A DNA stretch of 43,097 nt from Betaproteobacteria bacterium (GCA_009919175.1 RGCL01000017.1:1-43097), one strand, 5' to 3'. Shown: positions 18,799-26,520, counted from the stretch's first letter. Made by a program: numbers and translations. Notes: a model not told the origin generated them from the letters alone.

Positions 18799-20353
18799 GC
18801 CTCAGCAGTGGTTGCGCCGCATCCTGCATCGGATGACGGGCTTGCGCAACGCCCAGGTGCTGCTACTGCGCAATGGCATGGCCGAGGTCTATGTGTTGTC
18901 CTCTGGCCGCATCGATTTGGCCACCCCAACGCCCCTGACCTCGGCGGTGGCCTTGAATGTCTGGTGCACGGGCTTTGCCGTCCACAAGCACCCCTGGCTC
19001 ATCCTGGTCGATCAATCCGATGAATTGTTCTGGTGGGACCACCTGCCCAGCCTGCGCGGCAAATCCAAAGCCATCTGGCTGGACAAGCTGGCCAGCAAAC
19101 ACAGCGAGTCACCGCTGAGGCTGTTTGAATTGTCCAAGCCCAAAACCAAGGTCAAGGGCATGGCCGTCACCGGGGTGGTTCTGGAGCAGCATGAGCAAGT
19201 CACCGCCTGGGTCAAGGTGTTGCTCGAACTCAATGCCAAAGTCCAGGGCATTTACATCCCCGCGATGTTCCATACCGACAGCGGCAAGCCGTGGTCGCAC
19301 AACGAGCCCCACCTCATCCTGTCGGCTCATCCGCAAGGCATTCGCCAAACCGTATTCGATGGCAAGCGTCTGATTTTTTCCCGCTTGGCCATGGGTCACT
19401 TCATGGACAGAGCCAGCATCAAGAACGAGGTCTTGCGGCTGGAGGACTACCTGATCGCCAAGCACATGCTGCCCACCTCCACCCAGCTGCCGGTGCTGGC
19501 GCTGGATCTGAAAGACGTGCTCCAAGACGACGAAGACGATGCCCGGCATTTCGAACTGGACCAGCAGCACTATGTGAGCAACACCCGTGACGTGGCCCAG
19601 GCCTACCCCCAGTTCAAGTGGTCCAACACCGTGGAGAACCGGCAAGAGCTGCGCGCCATGGCGGCCATGCTCACACGACCGCCCAGGCATCAGCTCGCAC
19701 CCGCAGCGTGGCTGGCGATCTACACCCTGGGTCAACGCATCAAGACGGGCTGGCAAGTGGCCTTGGCCAGTGTGCTGATCTTTGCCGGCTTTGCTGCGCA
19801 CCACCAATGGCACATCCTGCAACTGAATCAGGGCATCGAGGTGCTGATCAGGCAGTCAGCCGACCTGAGCGTTCGCTATGAGTCCATCGCCAAAAGTTTC
19901 CCGCGCACCCCAGCAGGCACAGATGCCATGGTGGCTGCCGTGCGACTCATGGACTGGCTGGAAGCCCAACCCCAGGCCAACCCTGCCGTGTTGCTCGGCA
20001 CCCTGGGCCATGCGCTGGAGGACTTCCCCCACCTCAAGTTGCTGGAGTTGCAATGGGGCACGCAGCTGCCCCCCGAGGCGGCCAAGCCCAAAGATCAGCC
20101 GCAAGGACAGCCCGTCAAGCCCGTGGTCGCACCGCAAAGCCTGCGCGTGCGCGGCACCATGACCTCCAACCAAAGCATGCGCGATCAGCGCGACACCGTG
20201 ACCCAATTCACGCAAGCCCTTCAAGCCCATGCAGGCCTCAAGGTGAAGGTCATCCGCATGCCGTATGACCTGCAAACCGACTCGGCCTTCACAGGGGGTG
20301 TGACGACCAACACCAACCAACCCACCTTCGAGCTTCAGCTCTGGATGCCATGA
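18785..20353 (+). CDS. Pilus/secretion inner-membrane assembly protein, probable GspL or PilM-PilN/MshI analogue
   Basis: The protein has 522 residues: a cytoplasmic region of about 320 residues, a single membrane helix at about 322-340 (TGWQVALASVLIFAGFAA), then a periplasmic region of about 180 residues. That layout matches GspL and the MshI-type fusions of PilM and PilN, and the position after the platform gene fits. I cannot find the ATP-binding motifs of actin-fold PilM by eye, so the cytoplasmic part may be divergent. The C-terminal part, with PQSLRVRGTMTSNQSMRDQR, is compatible with a PilN-like ferredoxin fold. The assignment rests on topology and context. It overlaps the platform gene by 14 bases and the next gene by 4. 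Confidence 0.72.
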   Translation: MPSFKPQQWLRRILHRMTGLRNAQVLLLRNGMAEVYVLSSGRIDLATPTPLTSAVALNVWCTGFAVHKHPWLILVDQSDELFWWDHLPSLRGKSKAIWLDKLASKHSESPLRLFELSKPKTKVKGMAVTGVVLEQHEQVTAWVKVLLELNAKVQGIYIPAMFHTDSGKPWSHNEPHLILSAHPQGIRQTVFDGKRLIFSRLAMGHFMDRASIKNEVLRLEDYLIAKHMLPTSTQLPVLALDLKDVLQDDEDDARHFELDQQHYVSNTRDVAQAYPQFKWSNTVENRQELRAMAAMLTRPPRHQLAPAAWLAIYTLGQRIKTGWQVALASVLIFAGFAAHHQWHILQLNQGIEVLIRQSADLSVRYESIAKSFPRTPAGTDAMVAAVRLMDWLEAQPQANPAVLLGTLGHALEDFPHLKLLELQWGTQLPPEAAKPKDQPQGQPVKPVVAPQSLRVRGTMTSNQSMRDQRDTVTQFTQALQAHAGLKVKVIRMPYDLQTDSAFTGGVTTNTNQPTFELQLWMP

Positions 20354-21000
20354 ACGCCGCCTTGCTTGCACCCGCTCAAACCGCCAAGGCCTTGCGCAAG
20401 ATGCGCATGCACCTGGCCGTCTGTGTCGTGGTGGTGTTGGCCAGCGGCGCCGGCATCTGGGCCTTTCACAGCTGGAGGCTCAAGGTGGAAGTGCGCCACA
20501 AGGGCATGGTCCAGGCTACGCAACAAGCCAAGCACCGCTTGGGCAACAGCGATCAGGAACTCAAGACCATTCAGGCGCTGCTGCCCAGGATGCAAAGCAT
20601 GATCGAACAGGGGCGCTATGGCGACCCCTTGCGGCTGGACTGGGTGGAAGCCATTGAACACATGCCCAAGCGCCTGCCGGGCGTGGTGATTGAGCAGTAT
20701 CAGATCTCGCCCCTGAGCACCACCCTGCCCTTCACGCCTCCCGAATCGGCCAAATCGATTTTCAGCGGGGCGCAGCTGCAAAAAATCAACCTCAACGTGA
20801 CCGAGGTGACCATGAACGTGCAGTTGGTGCACGAAGGGGATTTGCTGGCCGTCTTGCGCCACTTGCAAGACCCCAGGCTGGGCTTTTCAACCCTTCGCTC
20901 TTGCGACCTCAAGGCCCTGACGGCGCGCTCCGATCGCCTGGTGGCGCACTGTGAGCTGTATTGGCTCACCCTCAAACATTCCGCCGACAAAACCCCCTAG
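20350..21000 (+). CDS. PilO/GspM/MshJ-like inner-membrane alignment protein
   Basis: The product is 216 residues with one membrane helix near the N-terminus (MHLAVCVVVVLASGAGIWAF), a coiled-coil-prone segment (VQATQQAKHRLGNSDQELK), and a periplasmic domain containing LNVTEVTMNVQLVHEGDLLA and then VLRHLQDPR. The last segment resembles the PilO ferredoxin-like fold, where a membrane-anchored coiled coil precedes a small alpha/beta domain. It overlaps the preceding gene by four bases (ATGA). It would pair with the PilN-like part of the preceding protein to link the inner-membrane platform to the secretin. The assignment is by layout and context, not by a diagnostic motif. Confidence 0.7.
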   Translation: MNAALLAPAQTAKALRKMRMHLAVCVVVVLASGAGIWAFHSWRLKVEVRHKGMVQATQQAKHRLGNSDQELKTIQALLPRMQSMIEQGRYGDPLRLDWVEAIEHMPKRLPGVVIEQYQISPLSTTLPFTPPESAKSIFSGAQLQKINLNVTEVTMNVQLVHEGDLLAVLRHLQDPRLGFSTLRSCDLKALTARSDRLVAHCELYWLTLKHSADKTP

Positions 21001-21007
21001 GACGCGC

Positions 21008-21535
21008 ATGTTGTTTCGAAGCCTTTTTTGCTGCACTGCTCTGATCCTGCCCAGCTGGGTGGGTGCTCAGGATGCGGGCACGCCGTCGGCTGTGAAAGGG
21101 GGCGGGACCCCAGCACGCACACAGGTGCCTGCGCAAGAGGTCCTGCCATTGGGACGGCTTTTTTACAGCGAAGCACAGCGCGAGGAGATGGACCGCACGC
21201 GGGGCAAAGTCGAAGCGCCCGCCAAGAAGGAGGCAGCAAAACCCAAAGCCGGCTCCAAAGCCCAACGCAAAGAGAACAAGCCCGTCCTGGTGCCCATGGT
21301 CTTTCAGTTCCAGGGGCTGCTGATCCAGCCGGGTCAATCGCCCATGGTGATCCTCAACGGACGCATGATCCCTGAACACATGCTGCCGCCCACGCTGCAT
21401 TTGCAGCGCAACGCCCGCTATGAGGTCGTGGGGCTCATGATCAGAGTCCCCGGCAAACCGCCTGAAGCGGTGCGTGTGGGTCAAACCGTGACCGTGCCGG
21501 TACCTCAGCCTGCCCAGCCTTCGGGAGCGCGGTGA
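21008..21535 (+). CDS. Periplasmic PilP/MshK-like protein
   Basis: The product is 175 residues. It has a cleavable signal peptide (MLFRSLFCCTALILPSWVGA), a flexible Lys/Ala-rich stretch (APAKKEAAKPKAGSKAQRK), then a compact beta-rich segment (FQFQGLLIQPGQSPMVILNG, LHLQRNARYEVVGLMIRV). The last part resembles the small beta domain of PilP, GspC and MshK, which contacts the secretin N0 domain. ATG 21008 follows the previous stop by 7 bases. It is probably the periplasmic link between the PilN/O-like pair and the secretin; this is inference from order and size. Confidence 0.7.
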   Translation: MLFRSLFCCTALILPSWVGAQDAGTPSAVKGGGTPARTQVPAQEVLPLGRLFYSEAQREEMDRTRGKVEAPAKKEAAKPKAGSKAQRKENKPVLVPMVFQFQGLLIQPGQSPMVILNGRMIPEHMLPPTLHLQRNARYEVVGLMIRVPGKPPEAVRVGQTVTVPVPQPAQPSGAR

Positions 21536-22284
21536 TGGTGGGCATCTTGCCGTTGATCATGGTGACCCTCTTGACTGCGATGACAGCCCAGCTCAGCACG
21601 ATGCTGGCCAGGCAGTCGCTGGTGATGGGTGGCGTTAACGGGGCGCGTCAGGATCTCGATGCCCTGGCTCAAGCCAAGCAAGCCTTGCTGGACTTCGTGA
21701 TCGCACAAGGCGGCGGACATTTGCCTTGCCCCAATCAAAACGGCGATGGCCTGGCCGCCAACTCGGACTGCCCCAAGGAGGGCAACCCCCAGTCCCCACC
21801 GTCCATGCTGGGCTTGCTGCCCTGGTCCAGCCTGGGCTTGCCGCCTTTGCGCGACCGCCAGGGTCAATGCCTGTGGTATGCGGTGTCGGGCTGGCACAAG
21901 AGCACGGCCAGCGGGGCGTCACATGCGGATTTGACGGAGGCTTCGGCCGCAGGCTTTTCGGTGGTGAGCCTCGCTGGGCAATCGCGTGCAGAGCAAGTGG
22001 TCGCCGTCATCATGGCGCCCGCTTCTCCCTTGACACCCCAGGCGCCCCACGCCGTCAGCGATGCCCCCTGCGCCCTGCCTGAGCGCGCGGCCAGCAGCGC
22101 ATCGGTCTACCTGCCACCGGTGACGCTGGCAAATGGCGAACAAGTGAATGTGGCCCAGCTTAGCACCACACCCCGCTTTGAGCAGACCTTTGCTCAAGCC
22201 ACCGACCTGCGCATGGCCTGGATCACACGCACGGAATTCAATCAGGCCTTGGCCCACCACCGACGCTGGAGCGGCACACCATGA
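21535..22284 (+). CDS. Pseudopilin-like protein lacking a prepilin leader
   Basis: The product is about 249 residues. A hydrophobic segment begins at residue 2 (VGILPLIMVTLLTAMTAQL), then a helix, then LPCPNQNGDGLAANSDC. The next gene, a true prepilin, has LPCPDTNGDGLEDAPC in the same place after its own N-terminal helix, so the two look like paralogues. This copy has no G^FTLxE site in or just upstream of the start, so it should not be cut by prepilin peptidase. It may be a membrane-anchored minor component. GTG 21532 and ATG 21535 are both possible starts; ATG 21535 shares its first base with the preceding stop. Confidence 0.75.
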   Translation: MVGILPLIMVTLLTAMTAQLSTMLARQSLVMGGVNGARQDLDALAQAKQALLDFVIAQGGGHLPCPNQNGDGLAANSDCPKEGNPQSPPSMLGLLPWSSLGLPPLRDRQGQCLWYAVSGWHKSTASGASHADLTEASAAGFSVVSLAGQSRAEQVVAVIMAPASPLTPQAPHAVSDAPCALPERAASSASVYLPPVTLANGEQVNVAQLSTTPRFEQTFAQATDLRMAWITRTEFNQALAHHRRWSGTP

Positions 22285-23048
22285 CCCCTGCCATGCACAC
22301 GCGCGCGCGACAACGCAAGGGCAGTGGCGGCTTCACCCTGGTGGAGTTGTCGGTGGTCCTGGTCATCTCCTCGATCCTGCTCTCGGCGCTCCTGGGCTTC
22401 TACACCGTCTGGAACCGGACTGCGCAGCGCAATGCCACACAAACCACCCTGGAAGACTTGCAACAGGCTGTGATGGGCTTTGTCTTGCTGCAAGGCCGAT
22501 TGCCTTGCCCCGACACCAATGGCGATGGGCTGGAAGACGCGCCCTGCCTGAGCCTGCAAAACACCACCGCAGGCGTGGCCTGGGGGCAAGTGCCCTATGG
22601 CAGCCTGGGTGTCAACGGTCGCGACGGCTGGCAAAACCTCATCGACTACGCCGTTCCGGTGACGCTCACACAAACCGCGAGCGGCTTGCTCAATGCCATT
22701 CAGGCGCAAAGCAATCTGCGGGTGGTGTGCTCGACCACGGGGACGGCAGCGCCCCTGTGCGTGAGCAGCGCGGGCGAGGCGGTGACGCTCGCGGCCAATG
22801 CCTCAGCAGTGTTCATCTCGCATGGCGCCAATGGCCGAGGCGCGGGTAATGCCCCACCGGCCCCAGTGAGCACCGATGAACTGGCCAACATGCCCAACCT
22901 CAAAACCAGCCCCAGCAGCCAGACGCTGTTCGTCAGCCGTTTCCCTACTGGCATCGACTCACCCCTTGGCGAGTTTGACGACCAGGTGGGCTGGGTCTCT
23001 GCCCAACAACTTGCCAGCTTGCTGGTGCGCAGCGGTTTGTGGCCATGA
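22281..23048 (+). CDS. Prepilin-like minor pseudopilin
   Basis: The product is 255 residues. A basic leader (TRARQRKGSGG) precedes the peptidase site G^FTLVE with Glu5, a hydrophobic helix (LSVVLVISSILLSALLGFY), then LPCPDTNGDGLEDAPC and a Gly/Asn/Ser-rich globular domain with paired cysteines. Size and cysteine pattern differ from the first prepilin of the operon, so it is more likely a minor or tip subunit. It overlaps the leaderless paralogue by four bases (ATGA). Its stop is followed by 42 bases before the ABC permease gene, the widest gap in the operon after the first. Confidence 0.88.
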   Translation: MTPAMHTRARQRKGSGGFTLVELSVVLVISSILLSALLGFYTVWNRTAQRNATQTTLEDLQQAVMGFVLLQGRLPCPDTNGDGLEDAPCLSLQNTTAGVAWGQVPYGSLGVNGRDGWQNLIDYAVPVTLTQTASGLLNAIQAQSNLRVVCSTTGTAAPLCVSSAGEAVTLAANASAVFISHGANGRGAGNAPPAPVSTDELANMPNLKTSPSSQTLFVSRFPTGIDSPLGEFDDQVGWVSAQQLASLLVRSGLWP

Positions 23049-23090
23049 CCCGCATGGCCTGATGTCTTTTCCACTCTCTTTCACACGCCC

Positions 23091-23942
23091 ATGATGTCCT
23101 CCTCTTCACCTCAGTTGATCAACGATGCCCCAGGCCGCACGCCATCGCGCCAGTCCAGCCATGCTGCCTTGCGGGGCATGCTGCTGTTTGCGGCGATGGA
23201 ATGCTGGCGCAGCCGCTTTGTCTGGCTGGTGCTGACCTTGTTGGCCTGCGCCATGGGCGTGGCGCAGCTCATGGGTTCGCTGGCCATCACCGAGGTGATG
23301 GAGATGCGCACCGTGTTTGGTGCCACGGCCATGCGGTGGCTGCTGGGTCTGGCCTTGATGCTCTACACCATCAACATCATCACGCGCGACGCCGACACGG
23401 GCTTTTTGCTGCTGCTGCTCTCGCACCCCATGTCCAGGGCGCAATACCTGGTGTGGCGCTGGCTTGGCTTGCTGATGCTGTGCGTGATGTGTGCCCTTCT
23501 CACCGGCTTGAGCCTGGGCTTGGTGAGTTCATTCCTCTGGAGCCTGGGCGGATTGACCTGGCTGGTGAGCGTGCTGCTGGAGTGGTGGGTGATGGTGACC
23601 GTGGCGCTCTTTTTCGCCATTGGCCTGTTGCGCACCATCCCAGCCGTGATGGCCACCTTGCTGTTTCACGGCCTGTCTCATGCGCTCGATGCCTTGCAAA
23701 CCATGGTGGCTCACCCCATTGCCATGGATCCCAATGAGCTCTTGCCCAGGGTGTCGCGCTGGGCGATGGCCTTGCTGAGCTGGCTGATCCCGCCCCTGGG
23801 GCGACACGGCCAGACCGAATGGCTGCTGAGCCCGCCTGCGCACGGCTGGGAATTGCTCGCCACCAGCCTGGTGTGGGTGTTGCCCACCATGCTGGTTTTT
23901 TTGACCGCTGCCCTGGTGGACTTTCATGGCCATGAACTTTGA
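23091..23942 (+). CDS. ABC-2 type transporter permease
   Basis: The product is 283 residues with about six membrane helices, starting at RSRFVWLVLTLLACAMGVAQ and ending with LATSLVWVLPTMLVFLTAAL. The segment ITRDADTGFLLLLLSHPMSR is the amphipathic coupling region typical of ABC-2 permeases, with the conserved pattern in which a Glu/Asp-x-x-x-Gly precedes a run of Leu and a Pro-Xaa-Ser/Thr-Arg. No adjoining solute-binding protein gene is present, as is usual for ABC-2 exporters. It overlaps the next gene by 17 bases and belongs with the ATPase at 24658. The substrate is unknown; a role in pilus or secretion assembly is suggested by context. Confidence 0.85.
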   Translation: MMSSSSPQLINDAPGRTPSRQSSHAALRGMLLFAAMECWRSRFVWLVLTLLACAMGVAQLMGSLAITEVMEMRTVFGATAMRWLLGLALMLYTINIITRDADTGFLLLLLSHPMSRAQYLVWRWLGLLMLCVMCALLTGLSLGLVSSFLWSLGGLTWLVSVLLEWWVMVTVALFFAIGLLRTIPAVMATLLFHGLSHALDALQTMVAHPIAMDPNELLPRVSRWAMALLSWLIPPLGRHGQTEWLLSPPAHGWELLATSLVWVLPTMLVFLTAALVDFHGHEL

Positions 23943-24654
23943 ATTCTTTCGCGCCAGCCAACGCCACCGGCTGCCCATTGCCCCCGCATGGTGGGCAGCG
24001 CTGGTGCTGGTGCTGGCTGGCTCTTGGCTGCTGGCGATGTGGCGCCCCGTGGCCGAACAACGCATCGCCTCGCTCACGCCACCGCCCACGGCGGATCAGG
24101 TCAGGCGCGCCGCCTTGGGCGATGTGCTGCCCCTGGCCAAGTGGCTCAACCTTTATGTGCAGACCGACGATACGCAGCCCGGCGTCAGCATCCCATTTGG
24201 CGAATTGGACTATCCCAGGATCACGCAGTGGCTGGATCGCATCGTGATGCTGGACCCCCAAAGCCACTACGCCCTGATGGTGGCCTCGCATGTGTATTTC
24301 AACGTCAAGGACAGCGAGCGCCAGCGGGTCATGCTGGACTTCATCGCGCGCTCGTTCGAGCAAGACCCCGAACACCGCTGGCAATGGATGGCCCATGCCG
24401 TCATCCAGGCCAAGCACCACCTCAAGGACTTGCCGCTGGCCTTGCAACTGGCCAGGCGGCTGCGCGAGACCTTGCTGGCCACACCCGGCATTCCCACCTG
24501 GGTCAAGCAACTGGAGTCCATTGTTCTGGAAGCCATGGATGACAAACAGGCGGCGGCTTTGTCCCTGGGCTTGCTCATCGACAACGGACACATCGACAAC
24601 CCGCAAGAAATCGAATTCCTCCTTCGTTCTCAACAACAACTCCTGCAGCACTGA
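23926..24654 (+). CDS. Membrane-anchored helical-repeat protein of the ABC module
   Basis: The product is 242 residues with one N-terminal membrane helix (PAWWAALVLVLAGSWLLAMW) and a long helical region. LPLAKWLNLYVQTD, YPRITQWLDRIVMLDPQSHY and FIARSFEQDPEHRWQWMAHA recall degenerate TPR units. It lies between the ABC permease and ABC ATPase genes with a 17-base overlap and a 3-base gap, so it is probably part of the same complex. In Myxococcus xanthus the pilus-associated ABC transporter genes pilH and pilI are likewise accompanied by a third gene, pilG; I infer an analogous role but cannot show homology by eye. ATG 23932 is an alternative start. Confidence 0.7.
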   Translation: MAMNFEFFRASQRHRLPIAPAWWAALVLVLAGSWLLAMWRPVAEQRIASLTPPPTADQVRRAALGDVLPLAKWLNLYVQTDDTQPGVSIPFGELDYPRITQWLDRIVMLDPQSHYALMVASHVYFNVKDSERQRVMLDFIARSFEQDPEHRWQWMAHAVIQAKHHLKDLPLALQLARRLRETLLATPGIPTWVKQLESIVLEAMDDKQAAALSLGLLIDNGHIDNPQEIEFLLRSQQQLLQH

Positions 24655-24657
24655 ACC

Positions 24658-25473
24658 ATGACACAGACCGCCACCGCAGACGACCTCATCCCCCAGACGG
24701 ATCAGCCCAGCCTTGATCACGCCGACAAACCCTTGCTCTTGGTGCAAGGCCTCTCCAAATGCTATGGATCGCGTCAGGCGCTGGAGACCTTGAGCTTTGA
24801 CATGCAAGCGGGCCAATGCCTCGCGCTGGTGGGTGTGAATGGGGCGGGCAAGTCCACCCTCATCAAACTGCTGCTGGGGCTCACGCCCGCCTCCACCGGT
24901 CAGGCCTGGCTGCAAGGCTGCCCCGTGGGCGACCCCCGCTCGCGCGAGCGCCTGAGCTACCTGCCCGAGCGATTCCAGCCGCCGCATTGGATGCGGGTGC
25001 GCGATTACCTGCATTGGGCCAACGCCATGTATGCACAGACCTCGACCCTGAAGGAATGGACCGAGGAGTTGGTCCAGCTGGGCATGGACGAATCGGTGCT
25101 GGACCTGCCCGTGTCGGCCTGCTCCAAAGGGATGACCCAGAAGATCGGCTTGTCGGTGGTCTTGCAAAGCCGGCGGCCGCTCATCGTGCTGGACGAACCC
25201 ATGAGCGGGCTGGATCCGATTTCGCGCGCACAGATTCGCCAGCGCATCCAGCAGTGCTTGCGGCAAGGGCAGTCGGTGCTGATGTGCACCCATGCACTGG
25301 GGGATGTGGAAGCCCTGGCCGATCGCGTGATGGTTTTGCACACGGGAACCTTGCGCTTCATGGGCAGCCCCAGCGAGTGGAAAGACCACACCCGCACGCA
25401 CCACCTGGACGATGCCTTTTTGACCACAGTCGGAGTGAACCCCCATGACCACACTGGACCAACTGCTGCGTGA
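24658..25473 (+). CDS. ABC transporter ATP-binding protein
   Basis: The product is 271 residues. Walker A is GVNGAGKST (59-67), the signature is ACSKGM (154-159) in place of LSGGQ, Walker B is LIVLDE (175-180) followed by PMSGLDP, and the H-loop is CTHALGD. It belongs to the group that drives ABC-2 permeases, matching the permease encoded two genes upstream. CSKGM-type signatures occur in several such ATPases (LSKGM is common), so it is probably active. A 27-residue polar N-terminal tail precedes the domain. Its last 29 bases overlap the start of the PilT-like gene, which ties the module to the pilus ATPase in translation. Confidence 0.92.
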   Translation: MTQTATADDLIPQTDQPSLDHADKPLLLVQGLSKCYGSRQALETLSFDMQAGQCLALVGVNGAGKSTLIKLLLGLTPASTGQAWLQGCPVGDPRSRERLSYLPERFQPPHWMRVRDYLHWANAMYAQTSTLKEWTEELVQLGMDESVLDLPVSACSKGMTQKIGLSVVLQSRRPLIVLDEPMSGLDPISRAQIRQRIQQCLRQGQSVLMCTHALGDVEALADRVMVLHTGTLRFMGSPSEWKDHTRTHHLDDAFLTTVGVNPHDHTGPTAA

Positions 25474-26485
25474 ATGCATCGCTCGCCAGGCGTCTGACCT
25501 GCACCTGTCCACCGGATTGCCGCCCATGGTTCGCCGCCATGGCGACATGGACAAGTTGAGCGACGAGGCCTTGAGCGAGGCGCACATCCGCACCATGCTG
25601 GACGGCATCATGAACGCCGAGATGCGAGCGCGCTTTGAACAAACGCTGGAGCTGGACTTTGCCATCGACGTGCCCGAGCTCTCGCGCTTCAGGGTGAACG
25701 CCTTTGAGCACACGCGGGGGGTTGGGGCTGTGCTCAGAGCCATTCCTTCGCGGGTGTCAGGCCTGGCCGAGATCAACGCCCCAGCTGCGCTGGCCGAGCT
25801 CATGCTCCAACCCCGTGGACTGATCCTGGTGACCGGGCCAACCGGATCGGGCAAATGCACCACCCTGGCGGCCATGGTCGACCACTTCAATGGCCATGTG
25901 CCTGGCCATGTGCTCACGATCGAAGACCCGGTTGAATTCATCCATGCGCCCAAGATGAGCCTCGTCAACCAGCGCGAGGTGGGCACGCACACCCATCAAT
26001 TCGCCAATGCGCTGCGGGCGGCCTTGCGCGAAGACCCCGATGTGATCCTGGTGGGCGAGTTGCGCGACCTGGAAACGATTCGCCTGGCGATGACTGCGGC
26101 TGAGACCGGGCATCTGGTGCTGGCCACTACCCACACCTCCAGCGCGCCCAAAACCATTGACCGCGTGATCGATGTGTTCCCTGGGGACGAGAAGGCCATG
26201 ATCCGCATGATGCTCTCCGAGTCGTTGGTTGCGGTGATCTCGCAAACCTTGTGCAAGCGCAAGGATGGCCAAGGCCGCGTGGCCGCGCACGAGATCATGA
26301 TGGGCACACCCGCCATACGCAACCTCATTCGCGAGGGCAAGGTCGCGCAAATGTATTCGGCCATCCAGACCGGGATGTCACAGGGCATGCAAACGCTGGA
26401 CCAGAGCCTGCAGCAGTTGATGCAAAAGGGCTTGATCGATGCGCAAGAGGCCAAGCGGCATGCGCATCAGCCCCAGAACTTCTAG
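25445..26485 (+). CDS. pilT: PilT-like type IV pilus retraction ATPase with a Cys-substituted Walker A
   Basis: The product is 346 residues. It has an N-domain with QASDLHLSTGLPPMVR, Walker A GPTGSGKC (131-138), Asp box IEDPVEFIH, Walker B DPDVILVGELRD, His box LATTHTSSAPKTIDR, and the PilT-specific AIRNLIREGK then MYSAIQTG. No zinc tetracysteine site is present, which separates it from the MshE-type ATPase of the same operon. The Walker A Ser/Thr that coordinates magnesium is Cys138 (TGC 25856-25858), which could weaken ATP hydrolysis. It is the last gene of the operon. PilU is the alternative family, but length and the AIRNLIRE motif favour PilT. Confidence 0.9.
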   Translation: MTTLDQLLRECIARQASDLHLSTGLPPMVRRHGDMDKLSDEALSEAHIRTMLDGIMNAEMRARFEQTLELDFAIDVPELSRFRVNAFEHTRGVGAVLRAIPSRVSGLAEINAPAALAELMLQPRGLILVTGPTGSGKCTTLAAMVDHFNGHVPGHVLTIEDPVEFIHAPKMSLVNQREVGTHTHQFANALRAALREDPDVILVGELRDLETIRLAMTAAETGHLVLATTHTSSAPKTIDRVIDVFPGDEKAMIRMMLSESLVAVISQTLCKRKDGQGRVAAHEIMMGTPAIRNLIREGKVAQMYSAIQTGMSQGMQTLDQSLQQLMQKGLIDAQEAKRHAHQPQNF

Positions 26486-26520
26486 CCTGACCGCCCGGTG
26501 CAGCCTGTCAGAATGTGGGC

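Noticed and set aside
23500-25992. A long open frame on the minus strand opposite the ABC module
   Set aside because: It runs antisense to a permease, an ABC ATPase and PilT, which all have clear motifs. Composition is repetitive and no domain is seen.
12335-26485. The pilus operon as a recently acquired island
   Set aside because: Codon use and GC look like the neighbouring genes; no integrase, tRNA, direct repeat or transposase flanks it. Only the 106-base promoter region is AT-rich, which is ordinary for a promoter.
26486-26520. A terminator after pilT
   Set aside because: The bases ACCGCCCGGTGCAG give only a short weak hairpin without a T-run, so the channel gene may be read through from the operon.
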